Positions 20,746-31,887 of a DNA stretch of 64,000 nucleotides are shown in pieces; positions within the stretch are counted from its first letter, which is position 1; each line of letters begins with the position of its first letter. Origin of the DNA: Ariolimax columbianus (lineage: Eukaryota; Mollusca; Gastropoda; Stylommatophora; Arionidae); the NCBI GenBank assembly GCA_036924085.1, contig JAVGWX010000003.1, positions 119,536,264 to 119,600,263 of the forward strand, given 5' to 3'. The translations under genes and the position numbers were made by a program. A model generated the notes under the pieces. That model did not search any database and had not been told where the DNA came from. It saw only the letters and a list, made by a program, of their open reading frames with translations.

Positions 20746-21436
20746 TCCCACAACCTAGAATGGCGTTGGGATATCATATCTCACTGAATTATGAATTGAC
20801 TATTGCCACTACTGTCTGTCCATTACAGTGTTGTTTCCTTCAACGGTTTTTCTGTTCATTTTTTAAAAGTATCTGCCAAGCGAATACTGGATCTTACTTA
20901 CTTTTTGTTCCCTGGGCTGCTCCACTGAGTATTACGTTGGAAAGCCGATACCATTTGAACGTTCTGTTGGAGTGTGTGTGCTTTTCCAACTGTCAGTAGA
21001 TCTTTGTGTGATCTAGCATTCTGATGGATTGTAATTTGTATGTTGACATTTGAAATATAATCATTGTACTGAATAATCTATCAGAAGCATATCATCTCCA
21101 TTGCTTAGATAATGTTTCTCTCAAATTCTGCATTTGATGTCCATGTGTCCCTCGCATACAGAAATATAGAGGGAATCAATGTCTGCATACATTTGATCAT
21201 AGTTTAGAGTTATATGTTCGTATCACTGTTTCTAAATTTTGTTCTTTCTCCAGACAAGCAGTTCTGAATCGGGATTCTGTAAAATGGTCTCCAGAGGTTC
21301 CACGCGAGATCGGAAATTTAGGAAATAGAACAGAATTTGTGTTAAATGTTTCCTTCTGTGAGCTGCAAATATAAACATTTGTATGCAAATGTTCTGCGAG
21401 ACGGAACAATTATTTCAAGGGTTTGAGACATGATGA
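20746..21436. other. No recognisable gene
   Basis: Short frames only. Nothing identified between the pyrimidine tract and the hAT-type element. Confidence 0.45.
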
Positions 21437-21576
21437 TCTAGACCAGAGTTCCCAACGTGTTTACACCTGTCTTGACCAACGTTCACCACATGTTTACACC
21501 TGTCTAGACCAGCGTTCCCCATATGTTTACACCTGTCTAGACCAGCGTTCCTCAACATGTTTACACATGTCTAGAC
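21437..21576 (+). repeat. Tandemly amplified left end of the hAT-type element
   Basis: Four imperfect units of about 33-36 bp precede the element's own end, each consisting of the target duplication (GTCTAGAC or close) plus the first about 25 bp of the element (CAGCGTTCCC..TTTACAC). The multiple-of-three period gives an 11-residue frame (LDQRSPHVYTC), which is not a gene. Confidence 0.85.
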
Positions 21577-22176
21577 CAGCGTTCCCAAACCTTTTTACAC
21601 ATGCAGACCTGCAAAAAATAGGAAACAATTTTATTTTTGCCGACCTGTGAAAATGGAAAGCATTATTCGCCGTCTTGTAAGAATAGAACAATTTTTCACG
21701 GGCCGCTCATGCAGAATTATAAACTATTATTAAATAGCATTTTGTGTATTAGTTCCTAAGTCTAATTTATAAAATGAAAATTATAGTTTTTGAAAAATAC
21801 CCAGACGTCGAGCTGTAAATAAAAATGCTAATAAAAAAACGTCTTGAATTTTTGATAATGCAATATTACATTCAGATAAAGTTAGTTCAAAATGTGTTGC
21901 TGCTTCATTGCTAGAATATTCGATAACCGTGGCTGCGGCGTTGTTTCTGAGATACGAACACCCATTTGGTTTCTCCGTTTGGTTTTGATCACTAACGAAG
22001 CTGAAAAAGTAACTCATAAAAATAGATAATCAAAAATACGACCAACACTGTAATGGACCCCCCCCCCCCCCCCCCTCCCCCAGTTTTGGTGTTTAGCAGC
22101 AATAACTTTATCGCTGTCCGGAAGTAAGATTGCGGGGAGCAGAACCGGTCCGCGGACAGGCGGTTAGGATACATTG
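21577..22176. mobile_element. hAT-type non-autonomous DNA transposon
   Basis: A 600 bp element flanked by perfect 8 bp duplications GTCTAGAC (21569-21576, 22177-22184), the hAT target length. Ends form imperfect inverted repeats: CAGCGTTCCCAAACC on the left and CAATGTATCCTAACC when the right end is reversed. A GGTCCGCGGAC palindrome lies near the right end, as in many hAT elements. A C-run occurs at 22058-22081. It has no transposase; the minus frame 21781-22017 has no recognisable domain. Confidence 0.88.
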
Positions 22177-22236
22177 GTCTAGACAAACAACATTCAAGTA
22201 GAAGTAAAGATATTATACTCTGCTGTTATTGTTTCC

Positions 22237-23100
22237 TGGCAAAGATGGCGCCATAACTGGCTGCGAGTCTACATTTCTCTACTGTTTTGGATCATTATGG
22301 ATGCCGCCAGATCACGGATTTGCCTGGAATACACACTAGTCGACGACTTACATTTGTGTTCACGGAAACGTGGTGTTGTTTTCCGTCTGGAATTGTTATT
22401 TCCTTCTTTTTTTGTGATTTCTTCCATCCGTTTAACCTGGTCTGGACGCCGGCTGAATGGAACGCTTATACCTGTGTCGTATTTCTCGGGTTAGTTCTGC
22501 CGGTTCACCTTCACGAATTTGGCGTGTGGGAATTTTAGATGCTACTATGATGAGCTGAATACAGCTGGGAAGAGATGCCAGACTCACTCACACGCTGAGT
22601 GTTGTCCATACGACCTCTTGTGGTTATCGAAAAGGCACGACAAACTGCGTTAGATGCCATCCCACCTTTCTACCCTGCTGGTTACATGTTTACGGAAAGG
22701 CTTCGGTGGTAACCCTGAGGCAAAATCTGCATCCTATGCTATCTCCAGTCGTCTCGATGAATGTTTTGCCACTGGCAAAATGTAGCTTAGGCTCTGTGAG
22801 TGAGGTTGACAAAAGGCGCAGTTTCTTCCTCACTTTAATTCAAATCACGGCGCAAGTCACCCATTTCAGCGGACACAGCAAGAGATACGACTGTCCACAC
22901 GGCTGAACAAAGAGAGTGGTCTTCATCACTTGTGATGGACAAACTATCAACACAGCAAGAGATACGACTGTCCACACAGCTGAACAAAGAGAGTGGTCTT
23001 CATCTCTTGTGATGGACAAACTATCAACACAGCAAGAGATACGACTGTCCACACGGCTGAACAAAGAGAGTGGTCTTCATCTCTTGTGATGGACAACTAT
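22237..23100 (+). mobile_element. Family C element, copy 1 (three 77 bp 3' repeats)
   Basis: Same element as 62570-63377 and the truncated 52137-52688. It begins TGGCAAAGATGGCGCC. The first 270 bp has a short open frame (about 65-80 residues, MDAA..RICLEYTLVDDLHLCS-like) shared by copies 1 and 3, with small differences. The 3' end is three tandem 77 bp units (CACAGCAAGAGATACGACTG..GTGATGGACAAACTATCAA). No RT or transposase motif. I see no clear target duplication for this copy. Confidence 0.8.
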
Positions 23101-23558
23101 TAATGTTGTTTCTCAGGAAATTGCTACCAACGGAATTTTGAGCTTGTTTTTTGGAAGTCATAGTTGACGTTGTTATTCAGAACTAGTCGTCATGAGTTAT
23201 CTCGTCACGAATTAATCACGTGGCAGGTTACAGTGACGCCTATTGCATCCTGAGGCGTAGCTGTGATGGTGACAAGGGGTCCTCCTACCTGTACTGCAAT
23301 GCGAGGCTCTCCAGTCAGCTCACCACTATAGGGATTACAGTGTCTATCCCCACATCGTTGACCAGAATGCTGCGATACAGTCTGATTCCAGGAACATGAA
23401 CAAGGACGTGAGGCCCCGTCTTGATAAGTATGTTTCAGATGGCCCTGATTACATTTTTACTTGGATACCACAAAGAGCGCTGATAGACGGTCATATTTAT
23501 ATTCTACCTCCTTGTTTAATATTCTTTCAGAAACAGTTATATTGCCAAGGAAACATAT

Positions 23559-23562
<4 letters not shown>
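23101..23562. other. Mostly unassigned; piece of family D
   Basis: A family D-like core (ACCACTATAGGGATTACAGT..CCCCACATCGTTGACCAGAA) can be traced at about 23300-23390. The rest is not recognised. Confidence 0.45.

Positions 23563-23594
<32 letters not shown>
23563..23594. repeat. (CA)n microsatellite
   Basis: Pure CA repeats. Confidence 0.95.
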
Positions 23595-23595
<1 letters not shown>

Positions 23596-23721
23596 TTAAG
23601 CGCAGAAAACACCAGCAAAGCTACATGATTACATATAGTTGTTAACTCGATAAATTAATGATACAAGCAATAAATTAATAACTAGATGAAGAAATCAAGA
23701 AACACAAAATGCTTCTGAGAT

Positions 23722-24037
23722 ATAATAAATCTACTAGTCCAGAGGATATCTCACGTGAAGCAATGGAAGCAGACATCCACATGCTGGTGATGTGCTCAGT
23801 ATAATAAATCTACTAGTCCAGATGCTATCTCACGTGAAGCAATGGAAGCAGACATCCACATGCTGGTAATGTGCTCAGTATAATAAATCCACTAGTCCAG
23901 ATGCTATCTCACGTGAAGCAATGGAAGCAGACATCCACATGCTGGTGATGTGCTCAGTATAATAAATATACTAGTCCAGATGATATCTCACGTGAAGCAA
24001 TGGAAGCAGACATCAACATGCTGGTGATGTGCTCAGT
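23722..24037 (+). repeat. 79 bp array made of reverse-transcriptase coding sequence
   Basis: Four copies with exact 79 bp spacing (starts of the shared CTAGTCC motif at 23731, 23810, 23889, 23968). One unit translates KSTSPEDISREAMEADIHML, the GPD.I..EALKAD block at the start of RTE-like RT domains. As 79 is not divisible by three, successive units are in different frames, so no protein is made. Confidence 0.88.
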
Positions 24038-24714
24038 TTTTACTTTAGGAAAGTGATTACCAAATAAGTTTTTTACTGCGCCCTAAGTGTACTAGGATTT
24101 TTCCATGAAACCTAAAGTCAAAACATGAGCCTACCTAATAGTTGCAGTACGCAATTTGTGCCGTTAGGTTGGTTAACTTTAAACAATACATTAAAACGCG
24201 TATTTCAAACTCACAGTTTAAAGAGACAGTTTTAAATAAGTACATATTTTGAACAATCATAACATTGAATAAATAAATCGTATTTGGTGAGACGGATGAA
24301 TGTGTTTTTTACTGCATATCTTCTCAAATTTTGGAATCAAACTGTCACAGCTAATCTCATTTCATGTTCCTGGTTGAATTTTGCACGATTCTTGCATTTT
24401 TATCACAGCGGCCGTGGAAAAGTTAGCTTCGCTGAAATATGACATCGCAAATTAAATTAAGATTCTATGAGCTTTAGCACTTAGCAACGGATATTCCATC
24501 TTTTGTTTTTATACCCAAAAGCTAGTAAGTTTCATGCTGTCACATTATCTTTTCAGTATATTGCGTAGGACAGCTCAATGCGATTTTCTTCTTCTGCAGA
24601 AGAAATTCCAGATTGAACTTTGCCTTGAATGGGTCCTGAATATATGAGAACTTGTCGATATTATCTACTTGAAAGTATTTTCCGAACCAGATAATCAGCT
24701 GATAGGTGGTTTTG
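24038..24714. other. No recognisable feature
   Basis: AT-rich, with a short TTCTTCTGCAGAAGAA palindrome at about 24588. Nothing else identified. Confidence 0.45.
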
Positions 24715-26130
24715 ATGATGTTGTTGAATGCTAACTGTGAGTCAGTTGACTTTATTGTGGGCCCTGAAATGAACGTTAAGTTGCAAAAGCTTTTCTCACA
24801 CCCCGAGCATGTTGATGAAGGAGGACGTATGTCACCCAGGCGGTTGTGCTATGCGTGACTTCATCTGTGTGTTGCTTACTACTGGGGGGTCACTTCAATC
24901 CCCATGTCGTTAGCTAGACTGCTATGAAAAAACCTGTTACCAGGAAGAACTGCATGTAAGTGAGGCGGGTTCTTGGTCAGAATGTTCACCAAACCCTGAC
25001 TAACATTGTTTGGTCAGTATGTTCACCAAATCCTGACCAACATTGTTTGATCAGTATGTTCACCAAACCCTAACCAACATTGTTTGGTCAGTATTTTCAC
25101 CAAACCCTAACCAACATTGTTTGATCAGTATGTTCACCAAACCCTGACCAACATTGTTTGGTCAGTATGAGCACCAATCCCTGACCAATAATGTTTGATC
25201 AGTATGTTCACCAAAACCTAACCAACATTGTTTGATCAGTATGTTCACCAAACGCTAACCAACATTGTTTGATCAGTATGTTCACCAAACCCTAACCAAC
25301 ATTGTTTGATCAGTATGTTCACCAAACCCTAACCAACATTGTTTGATCAGAATGTTCACCAAACCCTAACCAACATTGTTTGATCAGTATGTTCACCAAA
25401 CCCTGACCAACATTGTTTGGTCAGTATGTTCACCAAACCCCGATCAACATTGTTTGATCAGTATGTTCACCAAACCCTGACCAACATTGTTTGGTCCGTA
25501 TGTTCATCAAACCCTAACGAACATTGTTTGATCAGTATGTTCACCAAACCCTGACCAACATTGTTTGGTCAGTATGTTTACCTAACCATAACCAACATTG
25601 TTTGATCAAAATGTTCACCAAACCCTAACCAACATTGTTTGAACAGTATGTTCACCAAACCCTGACCAACATTATTTGATCAGTATGTTCACCAAACCCT
25701 GACCAACATTGTTTGATCAGTATGTTCACAAACCCTGACCAACATTGTTTGATCAGTATGTTCACGAAACCCTAACCAACATTATTTGATCAGTATGTTC
25801 ACCAAACCCTGACCAACATTGTTTGATCAGTATGTTCACAAACCCTGACCAACATTATTTGATCAGTATGTTCACCAAACCCTAACCAACATTTTGATCA
25901 GTATGTTCACCAAACCCTGACCAACATTATTTGATCAGTATGTTCACCAAACCCTGACCAACATTGTTTGATCAGTATGTTCACAAACCCTGACCAACAT
26001 TGTTTGATCAGTATGTTCACGAAACCCTAACCAACATTATTTGATCAGTATGTTCACCAAACCCTGACCAACATTGTTTGGTCAGTATGTTTTGTCTCAT
26101 CAAACGTTTGCCTCCTTTTCCCATAGGTGC
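24715..26130. mobile_element. Family D copy with an expanded internal array
   Basis: The left flank (24715-24997) matches the family D body seen at 3935-4283 and 35700-36015 (CTCACACCCCGAGCATGTTG; CTTACTACTGGGGGGTCACTT; GAGGCGGGTTCTTGGTCAG). The right flank (26085-26130) resembles the other end of the 35.7 kb copy (CGTTTGCC..CTTTT). The array between is an expansion of the GATCAGTATGTT segment already present in the unexpanded copy at 4210-4250. Confidence 0.7.
24998..26090 (+). repeat. 37 bp minisatellite, about 29 copies
   Basis: Unit TTTGATCAGTATGTTCACCA then AACCCTGACCAACATTG, with CTAACC/CTGACC and GATC/GGTC variants distributed in blocks. A few units lack one to three bases. Confidence 0.95.
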
Positions 26131-27339
26131 TCTTCAAAATCATATTTAATGTTGCAAGAGCAATTAACGTCATTTTGGTTACCACAAACTGATACAGGGA
26201 AACACTATTTGCCACCATCTTCATCCATGTTTCTTCTCTACATATGTAATTTTGTTTTCTGAAAGCTGAAACCTTCTTTACCAATTTCAACATATGCATT
26301 TTAACTCCCTGCAAAGGGAGGGGGGGGGGGGGTGGAAAGGAGTTCAGCGCATTGAACATTCCCAATATTTATCACACAAGCATGATAGATCTAGTGATAG
26401 ACTTAGATACCTTTACACTACTATTATCTGTTAACGGTTCAATGAGCCTACAATGAATCTGGAGCTTTATTTCGAATAACCGCCTGTAATCCTCCATTTC
26501 AGAAGAGCATCGAGCTACCACCATCAGTACATACACCAACGCATCGTCCACTCTGCATTATTTTCAAGCACAAACGTGTTCAGGATTTCTCACAGTTCTG
26601 ACCCTTTGTACTTGAAGTGATATTTTTATAAAAGAGAAGGTCTTTCTTCTATGAAGTATACATAGCAAATTAAATGTGCATTCTTATCACTATATGTGAT
26701 CTCATCCAGCTGCAATCCAAATTACTTCCCTTTGTTTTTCTAATTAAATGATCATTGCGATTCTTTGTCATGTGCTGGATTCTGCGACTGATAGTTAGTT
26801 GTCCATTGCATGCGAGGAAAACGACATTATCAGCCGCTTTTTGTCTTGATGATGAAACTTGCGCTGTATTTGAATTATAGGGAAGGGCCACTGCGCTGGT
26901 CATCAACCTGACTGTTTTGTCGTGAGCTACCTTGTACCATTGGCAAGATTATTAGTCGAAACGACTGGAGGTTACTCATGATGCAGGCACTCTGGTATTA
27001 TCTCCCTTGAGACCAGGAGCCGCTTAAACTTGCGGGTTCTATCATTCATACTCCCCCCCCCCCCCTCCCGTTTCCGTTCATCGCTTTGAGAGGCAAGTGA
27101 CCCGACTCTCTTCTACATCATCTTTACAGAAACCACACAGCGATATAAATCCGAGTTAGACAAAGGCACATTTGAAAGCAGCTTTCTCACAGAATCACCG
27201 ACCGATCATAATGTTCCCAAAATCTACATCAGCCGGTAGAATTAGCTGTACAACCACCGTATGGGACTTTACACTTGACGACTCTATGCATAACCTTGAA
27301 TGATGGTAGCAAAGCATTTCTTGGTTTTGACACCTGGTG
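26131..27339. other. No recognisable gene
   Basis: Contains a G run at 26318-26332 and a C run at 27052-27066. Frames at 26054-26365 and 26670-26906 (minus) have no domain and partly read through simple sequence. Confidence 0.45.
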
Positions 27340-27560
27340 AGAAAAATTGACTTTTTGTTCTTTTAATTCTTTTTACTTCCTCGTAAAATAGTCTCAAGGT
27401 TTACCAATCATGTTTCCACGAATAGTTTCTAAATGACGTTTTAACTTTCTTGGAAGCATGCACTCTAATGCAACACTTTGAAACACAGTGAACACTGCGG
27501 ACTCATTGACATCTGTCGATGTACAATACAAATAACTGTCGCTGCATTTTGACATTTCCA
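27340..27560 (-). mobile_element. hAT transposase BED-finger fragment
   Basis: The minus strand reads a Tyr-Leu-Tyr..TSTDVN start, a SPQCSLCFKVLH zinc-finger block in one frame and, after a frameshift, RKLKRHLET..GNMIGKP and YFTRK.KELKEQK. This order is the N-terminal BED/zinc finger of hAT transposases. A second copy at 31676-31790 (plus) has the same finger in one frame. This copy lacks 6 bp between DVN and the finger. Confidence 0.75.
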
Positions 27561-28299
27561 GCTCTTCACACTTCACCACGTGTGTGTGTGTGGTGGGTCC
27601 TCTATATTTTCTTTCTTAAAATGTTTATTTATGTTCAATTAAAAACTTGCCAATTGTTAGGTTAATGTTAATTTAAAATTGCCTATTTTAAAGAAGATAA
27701 GATCAAGAACTTTTGTATAGCTGACTTGACAAAATACAATTCAGCTTGTTCGATATTAAATAAATCAAGGCAGCAGAGACAGCTATTTATATGCTTTTAC
27801 ATCCTCGCTTGCAACTATCGTTTAACCTATTTTATTAACTAAATCATCCACTTCATTGTTAATCTTTCATTAATGTATTATGTTACAAAAGTGGTTTTTG
27901 AAGGGATGTGTCTGAGACAAGGACTAGGATAGAAACATTATCACACTGAGAACACATCGCTTGGGACAATTAACTGTCTAACCGACCGCTCTTGCAACAA
28001 AAGATTGTTCACATCAAAGAAAGCACATCCGTCCTAAAATACAAACTAGGAGCCTGAGGAGTACGAAATTAACTTTAGAAACAATACATCACAGCAATAT
28101 TTTATCACTGAAAATATCGTTTTCTTAAGCAGTAGAAAAAGTACAGAAACAGAATGTATACATTATATTAGCTTAGTTTAATTTAGTCAATGAATCAATG
28201 TCATTGCACACGGTTTAACCCAAAAGTGCCCTGTTCTCCTCCATAGTTTTGAAGAATCTCAGCCCAGTGCACGAACTCCGTAGCATCGTTCATGTTCCC
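27561..28299. other. No recognisable feature
   Basis: A short GT run at 27579-27590, otherwise AT-rich unassigned sequence. Confidence 0.45.
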
Positions 28300-28555
28300 G
28301 AATTAGATGGGGTAGATTTTTAACATAATTTTGAATTTTGTCTGCCTGGGCAGCGGACGTTAAGCGCACTGTTTTTAATTTCCGACTGCCGAGGGATTTT
28401 GAACGTGCGCTCGACTGAACACGGGTGTCCGATCTCTACTACCTACGGATCCGGGGAAATACCAGAAAGTCCAACTGAAAATATCCCGGTCTCCACTGTG
28501 ATTTGAACCCGCCATCTCCAGCACGGCGTCTTAGCTTGAGACCACTGTTCCCTAT
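28300..28555 (-). mobile_element. SINE family B copy
   Basis: Matches the tRNA-like head and body of 6590-6845 and 49490-49722. The reversed head gives CAGTGGTCTCAAGCTAAGAC and a B-box-like GCGGGTTCAAATC. The central module and CR1 tail are missing. Confidence 0.82.
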
Positions 28556-28668
28556 TATATATATATAAACGCTAAGTCAATAAATATACCACAAATGGAT
28601 ATTTTAAATAAACTACATGAGATAGGTACTAGCGAACCATTTATTATTACACAAACATTGTCTTTCAA

Positions 28669-28888
28669 AGTAAAGTAAAGTATCCCATAGCATTACTGCC
28701 GTAGGGGTGTGAGGTGTTAGCGATCTCACATTTCAAAGGCTCGGCTATATGAGGGCGGTAGCCATTTCCTCTCCCTCTCCGCTTTTACTTCCCGGACTGA
28801 AACGGTACCCATTTAAGGCTGGGTCGACCCGGGACTCAGATGCACTCAGATGCGAAGCCAGCGCGCTAACCACTGCGCTACGCGGTTC
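28669..28888 (-). mobile_element. SINE family F copy (tRNA head, TTTAC tail)
   Basis: The reverse complement of the 55138-55414 element: head GAACCGCGTAGCGCAGTGGT, body with CGGGTCGACCC and GGTAGCCATTT, and tail (CTTTA)n at the left. No confident target duplication. Confidence 0.88.
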
Positions 28889-29400
28889 TTTTATATCTCA
28901 ACATAATTTCCAGCAACGCTGAAACACTTATCCCATCGTCTTATCCATGTATTAAAACCAGAACAGTGATCTACTGTCACAACCATATCTGTGTTTTACG
29001 TCCATCATATTTGTCAGTCGCGAAGCATCTTCCGGCATGGTGGGTTTTTAGTCACCATATTGTAGTTTCTAAGCTGTCGATCGTTACTTGAATGTCAGCA
29101 CGAATTATTTATCCCACCAGCCGCTCAGGCGCTTCTGTTGAAATTTTAACAGGACAGCCAGGTCGGCATTCATCAGCAATTTATGAACTTCTTTGAGAAA
29201 ATGTAGTAACCCAGTTACTGCACAGCGTTACGCGATAAACAGTTCTCAAACAGGAAGCATTCCCTTACGAATATCCTTTGCATAAAGTAAAGTCCGTTCA
29301 CCAAAAACAAGCACACTGTTCTTTGATTGTACATTATGTGAACGTAGACGCCATTTTGTATCTCAGCTAAGCACGTGCATGCGTCACATAGTCTCTACTA
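28889..29400 (-). mobile_element. Internally deleted mariner-like transposon
   Basis: The minus strand carries the N-terminal helix-turn-helix region (KDIRKGMLPV, then AECRPGCPVK- and IIRADIQVTIDSLET-like blocks in other frames, 29080-29290). It then jumps directly to the transposase C-terminus (WIRRWDKCFSVAGNYVEI and stop, 28893-28950). The catalytic core with its acidic triad is absent. Frames are broken. Confidence 0.72.
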
Positions 29401-29825
29401 ACGAGAGATATCATCAAGGTTAGTGTGACTTCCACTTAATGACATCTTTAGAAACTACAGATTGCAATTTCCAGCTATCCCAAATTAGTTTGTAACCTTT
29501 TTACTGAATTACCCTCAAAGATTTTATAAAATTACGTATAATGCAAATTGAGTGCCAAAAACCTTTTTTTTTCTATTATTGTAGATTTTTTTGTTAAATT
29601 CGCTCACAAAACACAAGGTAATTAGTTTTTCCTAATTCAAAATTTTTTCACTGCTCAAATGAATGATATTTACGAGCATGATTCATACAATTTACGTTTT
29701 AAAAACCAAGGAATTTAATTATAAATAACTTGAAATTTAACATGAAAACGCATGAATCTGACAGATTTAAAGCAACAAACCAAAACCGTTAAAATTAAGA
29801 AACGTAAAACGAGTGAGAAAAATGG

Positions 29826-29826
<1 letters not shown>
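29401..29826. other. AT-rich spacer
   Basis: No feature recognised. Confidence 0.45.

Positions 29827-29878
<52 letters not shown>
29827..29878. repeat. (GA)n microsatellite
   Basis: About 25 GA dinucleotides. Confidence 0.95.
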
Positions 29879-29880
<2 letters not shown>

Positions 29881-30141
29881 TCAAGAACGAAGTAGAGATT
29901 ATGGAAGAAAGAATATTTTTTTTAAATGGGGAGAGGAAAGTGTGATTTTTATTTTTACTAGAGTGACAGAGATTGAGAGCTACAGAAATGTGTACATATT
30001 GGATAAAAACAACGATTATACAAAAATCAAAAAGACAAATAAACCTTTTGGCAGCTTCTAACGTAACTCAGGTCAAGGTAGAAGCTGCGGTCGGGGATAA
30101 AGTGTTGAAGAATTAATTTTGTTAGGCCCCAGCTATTCTGA

Positions 30142-30345
30142 GGGAGCCGTGTAGTGCAGTGGTTAGCGCGGTGGCTTCGCATCTGAATCGTCCTGGGTTC
30201 ATTCCCCAGTTTAGGCGGTAATGTTTTTCTCAAACCGCAATGATTCCCGGGTCGACCCATCATTAAATGGGTACCGGTTCAGTCCGGGAAGTGAAAGCGG
30301 CTAGGGAGTGGAGATGGCTACCGCCCTCATACAGCCTTTACAATT
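30142..30345 (+). mobile_element. SINE family F copy, 3'-truncated
   Basis: tRNA-like head AGTGCAGTGGTTAGCGCGGT with B box GGTTCATTCCC, followed by the family body to CCGCCCTCATACAGCC. The TTTAC tail is missing. Confidence 0.87.
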
Positions 30346-30587
30346 CTATGAGTTGTGAGATATCAAATTTCTTTCTCGCTGCCCTGTCCTTTCCTAACAG
30401 ACAGTCCCTGGAGGGTGTCAATAACTGGGATTAAATCCAGTATTTGTGCAGTGATATGTGGCGCCTCTACAACTACGCAACTGAGACGCTTCTAAAACGA
30501 TGTGCTGAAAACAACAAAACAATAAACTGTACACTTATTTATCTTATTTTTTTTTTCTGACATCTACAGTTTTTTTAATTGTACATC

Positions 30588-31675
30588 AATTTCAGAGCGG
30601 AAGCAGAGTCACTGATGGCTGAAGTAGAAGCAATGCTCACTGGCGAAAGCAATGAAAGCCAGATAGTCCTGTTTACAGAAGCCCTGGCCGTAGTTACAGC
30701 ACTAAAAAGCCAGAAAAATACTGAACTTAATGATTTAAGAGCAGTACTCTGTCAACTATGCCAGCAGTCCGCACCAAAGAGAGTAGTAGTACTTCTTCTT
30801 CTTCTTCTTCGTTCTCAATCTCCCACTACCAAACCCTGAAAGGGCTTAAGTAGCAGAATGCAGTCTAGAGAACGGAATGCGTTGTGTTGTAGTTAACAGC
30901 TTGACTGCGATATTTGCACCTTTCGGTCCAACACATCCGACTTCAACAAGCATTGTTTAAGTACCGGGTTAGCATTCCTTCTACGATCCCTTCTCCTTAG
31001 CCAGTCTGCCCTTTTGCAGCCTGTTATCCAGGATCACCGCGTGGAGGTGTAGAAGGGTCTTTGCGGCTATGGTTTGCTGGCCCTGACGCTAGCAGTCAGC
31101 TATGGGTCGCTGACCACTGCAGCCCATGCGCTGCTCAGCATCTTGATCCCGAGTAGTAGTACAATAGGTTCCATCCCACTGTAACATCCAAGGCAACGAG
31201 GAGGCAGACAGACTGGCAAAGGAAGGTGCAAGACTACCACAACCAGATTCTAGTGTGGCCTACGAAGAGTCAAAAAGGCTTATTAGGGTAAGATACATGG
31301 CCAAATAGGAAACAAAACATAATGGCTACACAAAAAATGATACCTATTACCAGGTGAACAGAAGAGAGCAGGTCGTGGTCTTAAGACTCCGCACAGGCCA
31401 CAACAGACTGAGGTACCTCCTATTCAATAAACTGAAGATAGGTGGCACTGACGAATGCACTTGTGGTACATGGAAAATGACCGCTGAACATCTGCTGCAA
31501 AACTGTCCGATATACAAGGACCAGAGAAAGCACATGTGGCCATCACCTGTGGCAACACTAGACAAGCTCTATGGCAGTGTCGACAGCCTCAGGATGACCG
31601 CTGCTTTCTTCGAAAATAATACAGGTTGACGTCTGACAGCGTACGAAGAAGAAGAAGAAGAAGAAGAAGAAGAAG
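30588..31675 (+). mobile_element. 5'-truncated LINE with RNase H and CCHC-like C-terminus
   Basis: Encodes the middle of an RNase H domain (FTEALAVVTALKS, NDLRAVLCQLCQQ) up to 30790. Beyond a nested insertion it continues with PSHCNIQGNEEADRLAKEGA (31170), then LRTGHNRLRYLLF and a DECTCGTWKMTAEHLLQNC zinc-binding block (31453-31508). It ends CAGCGTAC(GAA)n. Flanking duplications AATTGTACATC and AATTGCACATC (30577-30587, 31676-31686; one mismatch) mark the insertion. An in-frame stop lies where Trp is usual, at the rejoined site. Jockey/I-type by domain order. Confidence 0.88.
30793..31150 (-). mobile_element. Family A element nested in the RNase H LINE
   Basis: A 358 bp minus-strand copy of family A, complete from GGGATCAAG to its GAA tail. 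It has perfect 12 bp duplications GAGTAGTAGTAC on each side (30781-30792, 31151-31162). Setting it aside rejoins the RNase H domain in frame. Confidence 0.95.
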
Positions 31676-31887
31676 AATTGCACATCGACAGATGTCAATG
31701 ATGAAGAGAGTCCGCAGTGTTCACTGTGTTTCAAAGTGTTGCATTAGACTCTATATCTACCATGTTAGTTTCAAGATGGCAAATCAGTTAACGTGTATGC
31801 CTCTTGCTACCAAGGGACAATGTTCGGTTAATGTAGACGGGATTCCCAGTTAGGGGAGGAAAGTCGACGAATAAAATAATCGGTCAT

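Larger units (their letters stand above)
30550..31790 (+). mobile_element. hAT BED-finger remnant, host of a nested LINE
   Basis: The flanks 30550-30587 and 31676-31790 align with the reversed sequence of 27450-27560 (CAGTTTTTTTAATTGTACATC on the left, ACATCGACAGATGTCAATGA on the right). The right flank encodes DVNDEESPQCSLCFKVLH, a hAT zinc finger. The LINE at 30588-31675 interrupts it. Confidence 0.72.

Noticed and set aside
19191..20787. Phe/Ser/Leu-rich frames up to 252 codons and Arg/Lys-rich antisense frames
   Set aside because: Translation of a polypyrimidine tract; no domain and no codon signature.
24998..26090. AACCCTAACC inside the 37 bp unit as interstitial telomere sequence
   Set aside because: Only about 10 nt of the TTAGGG pattern, never in tandem; the period is 37 bp and variants read CCCTGACC.
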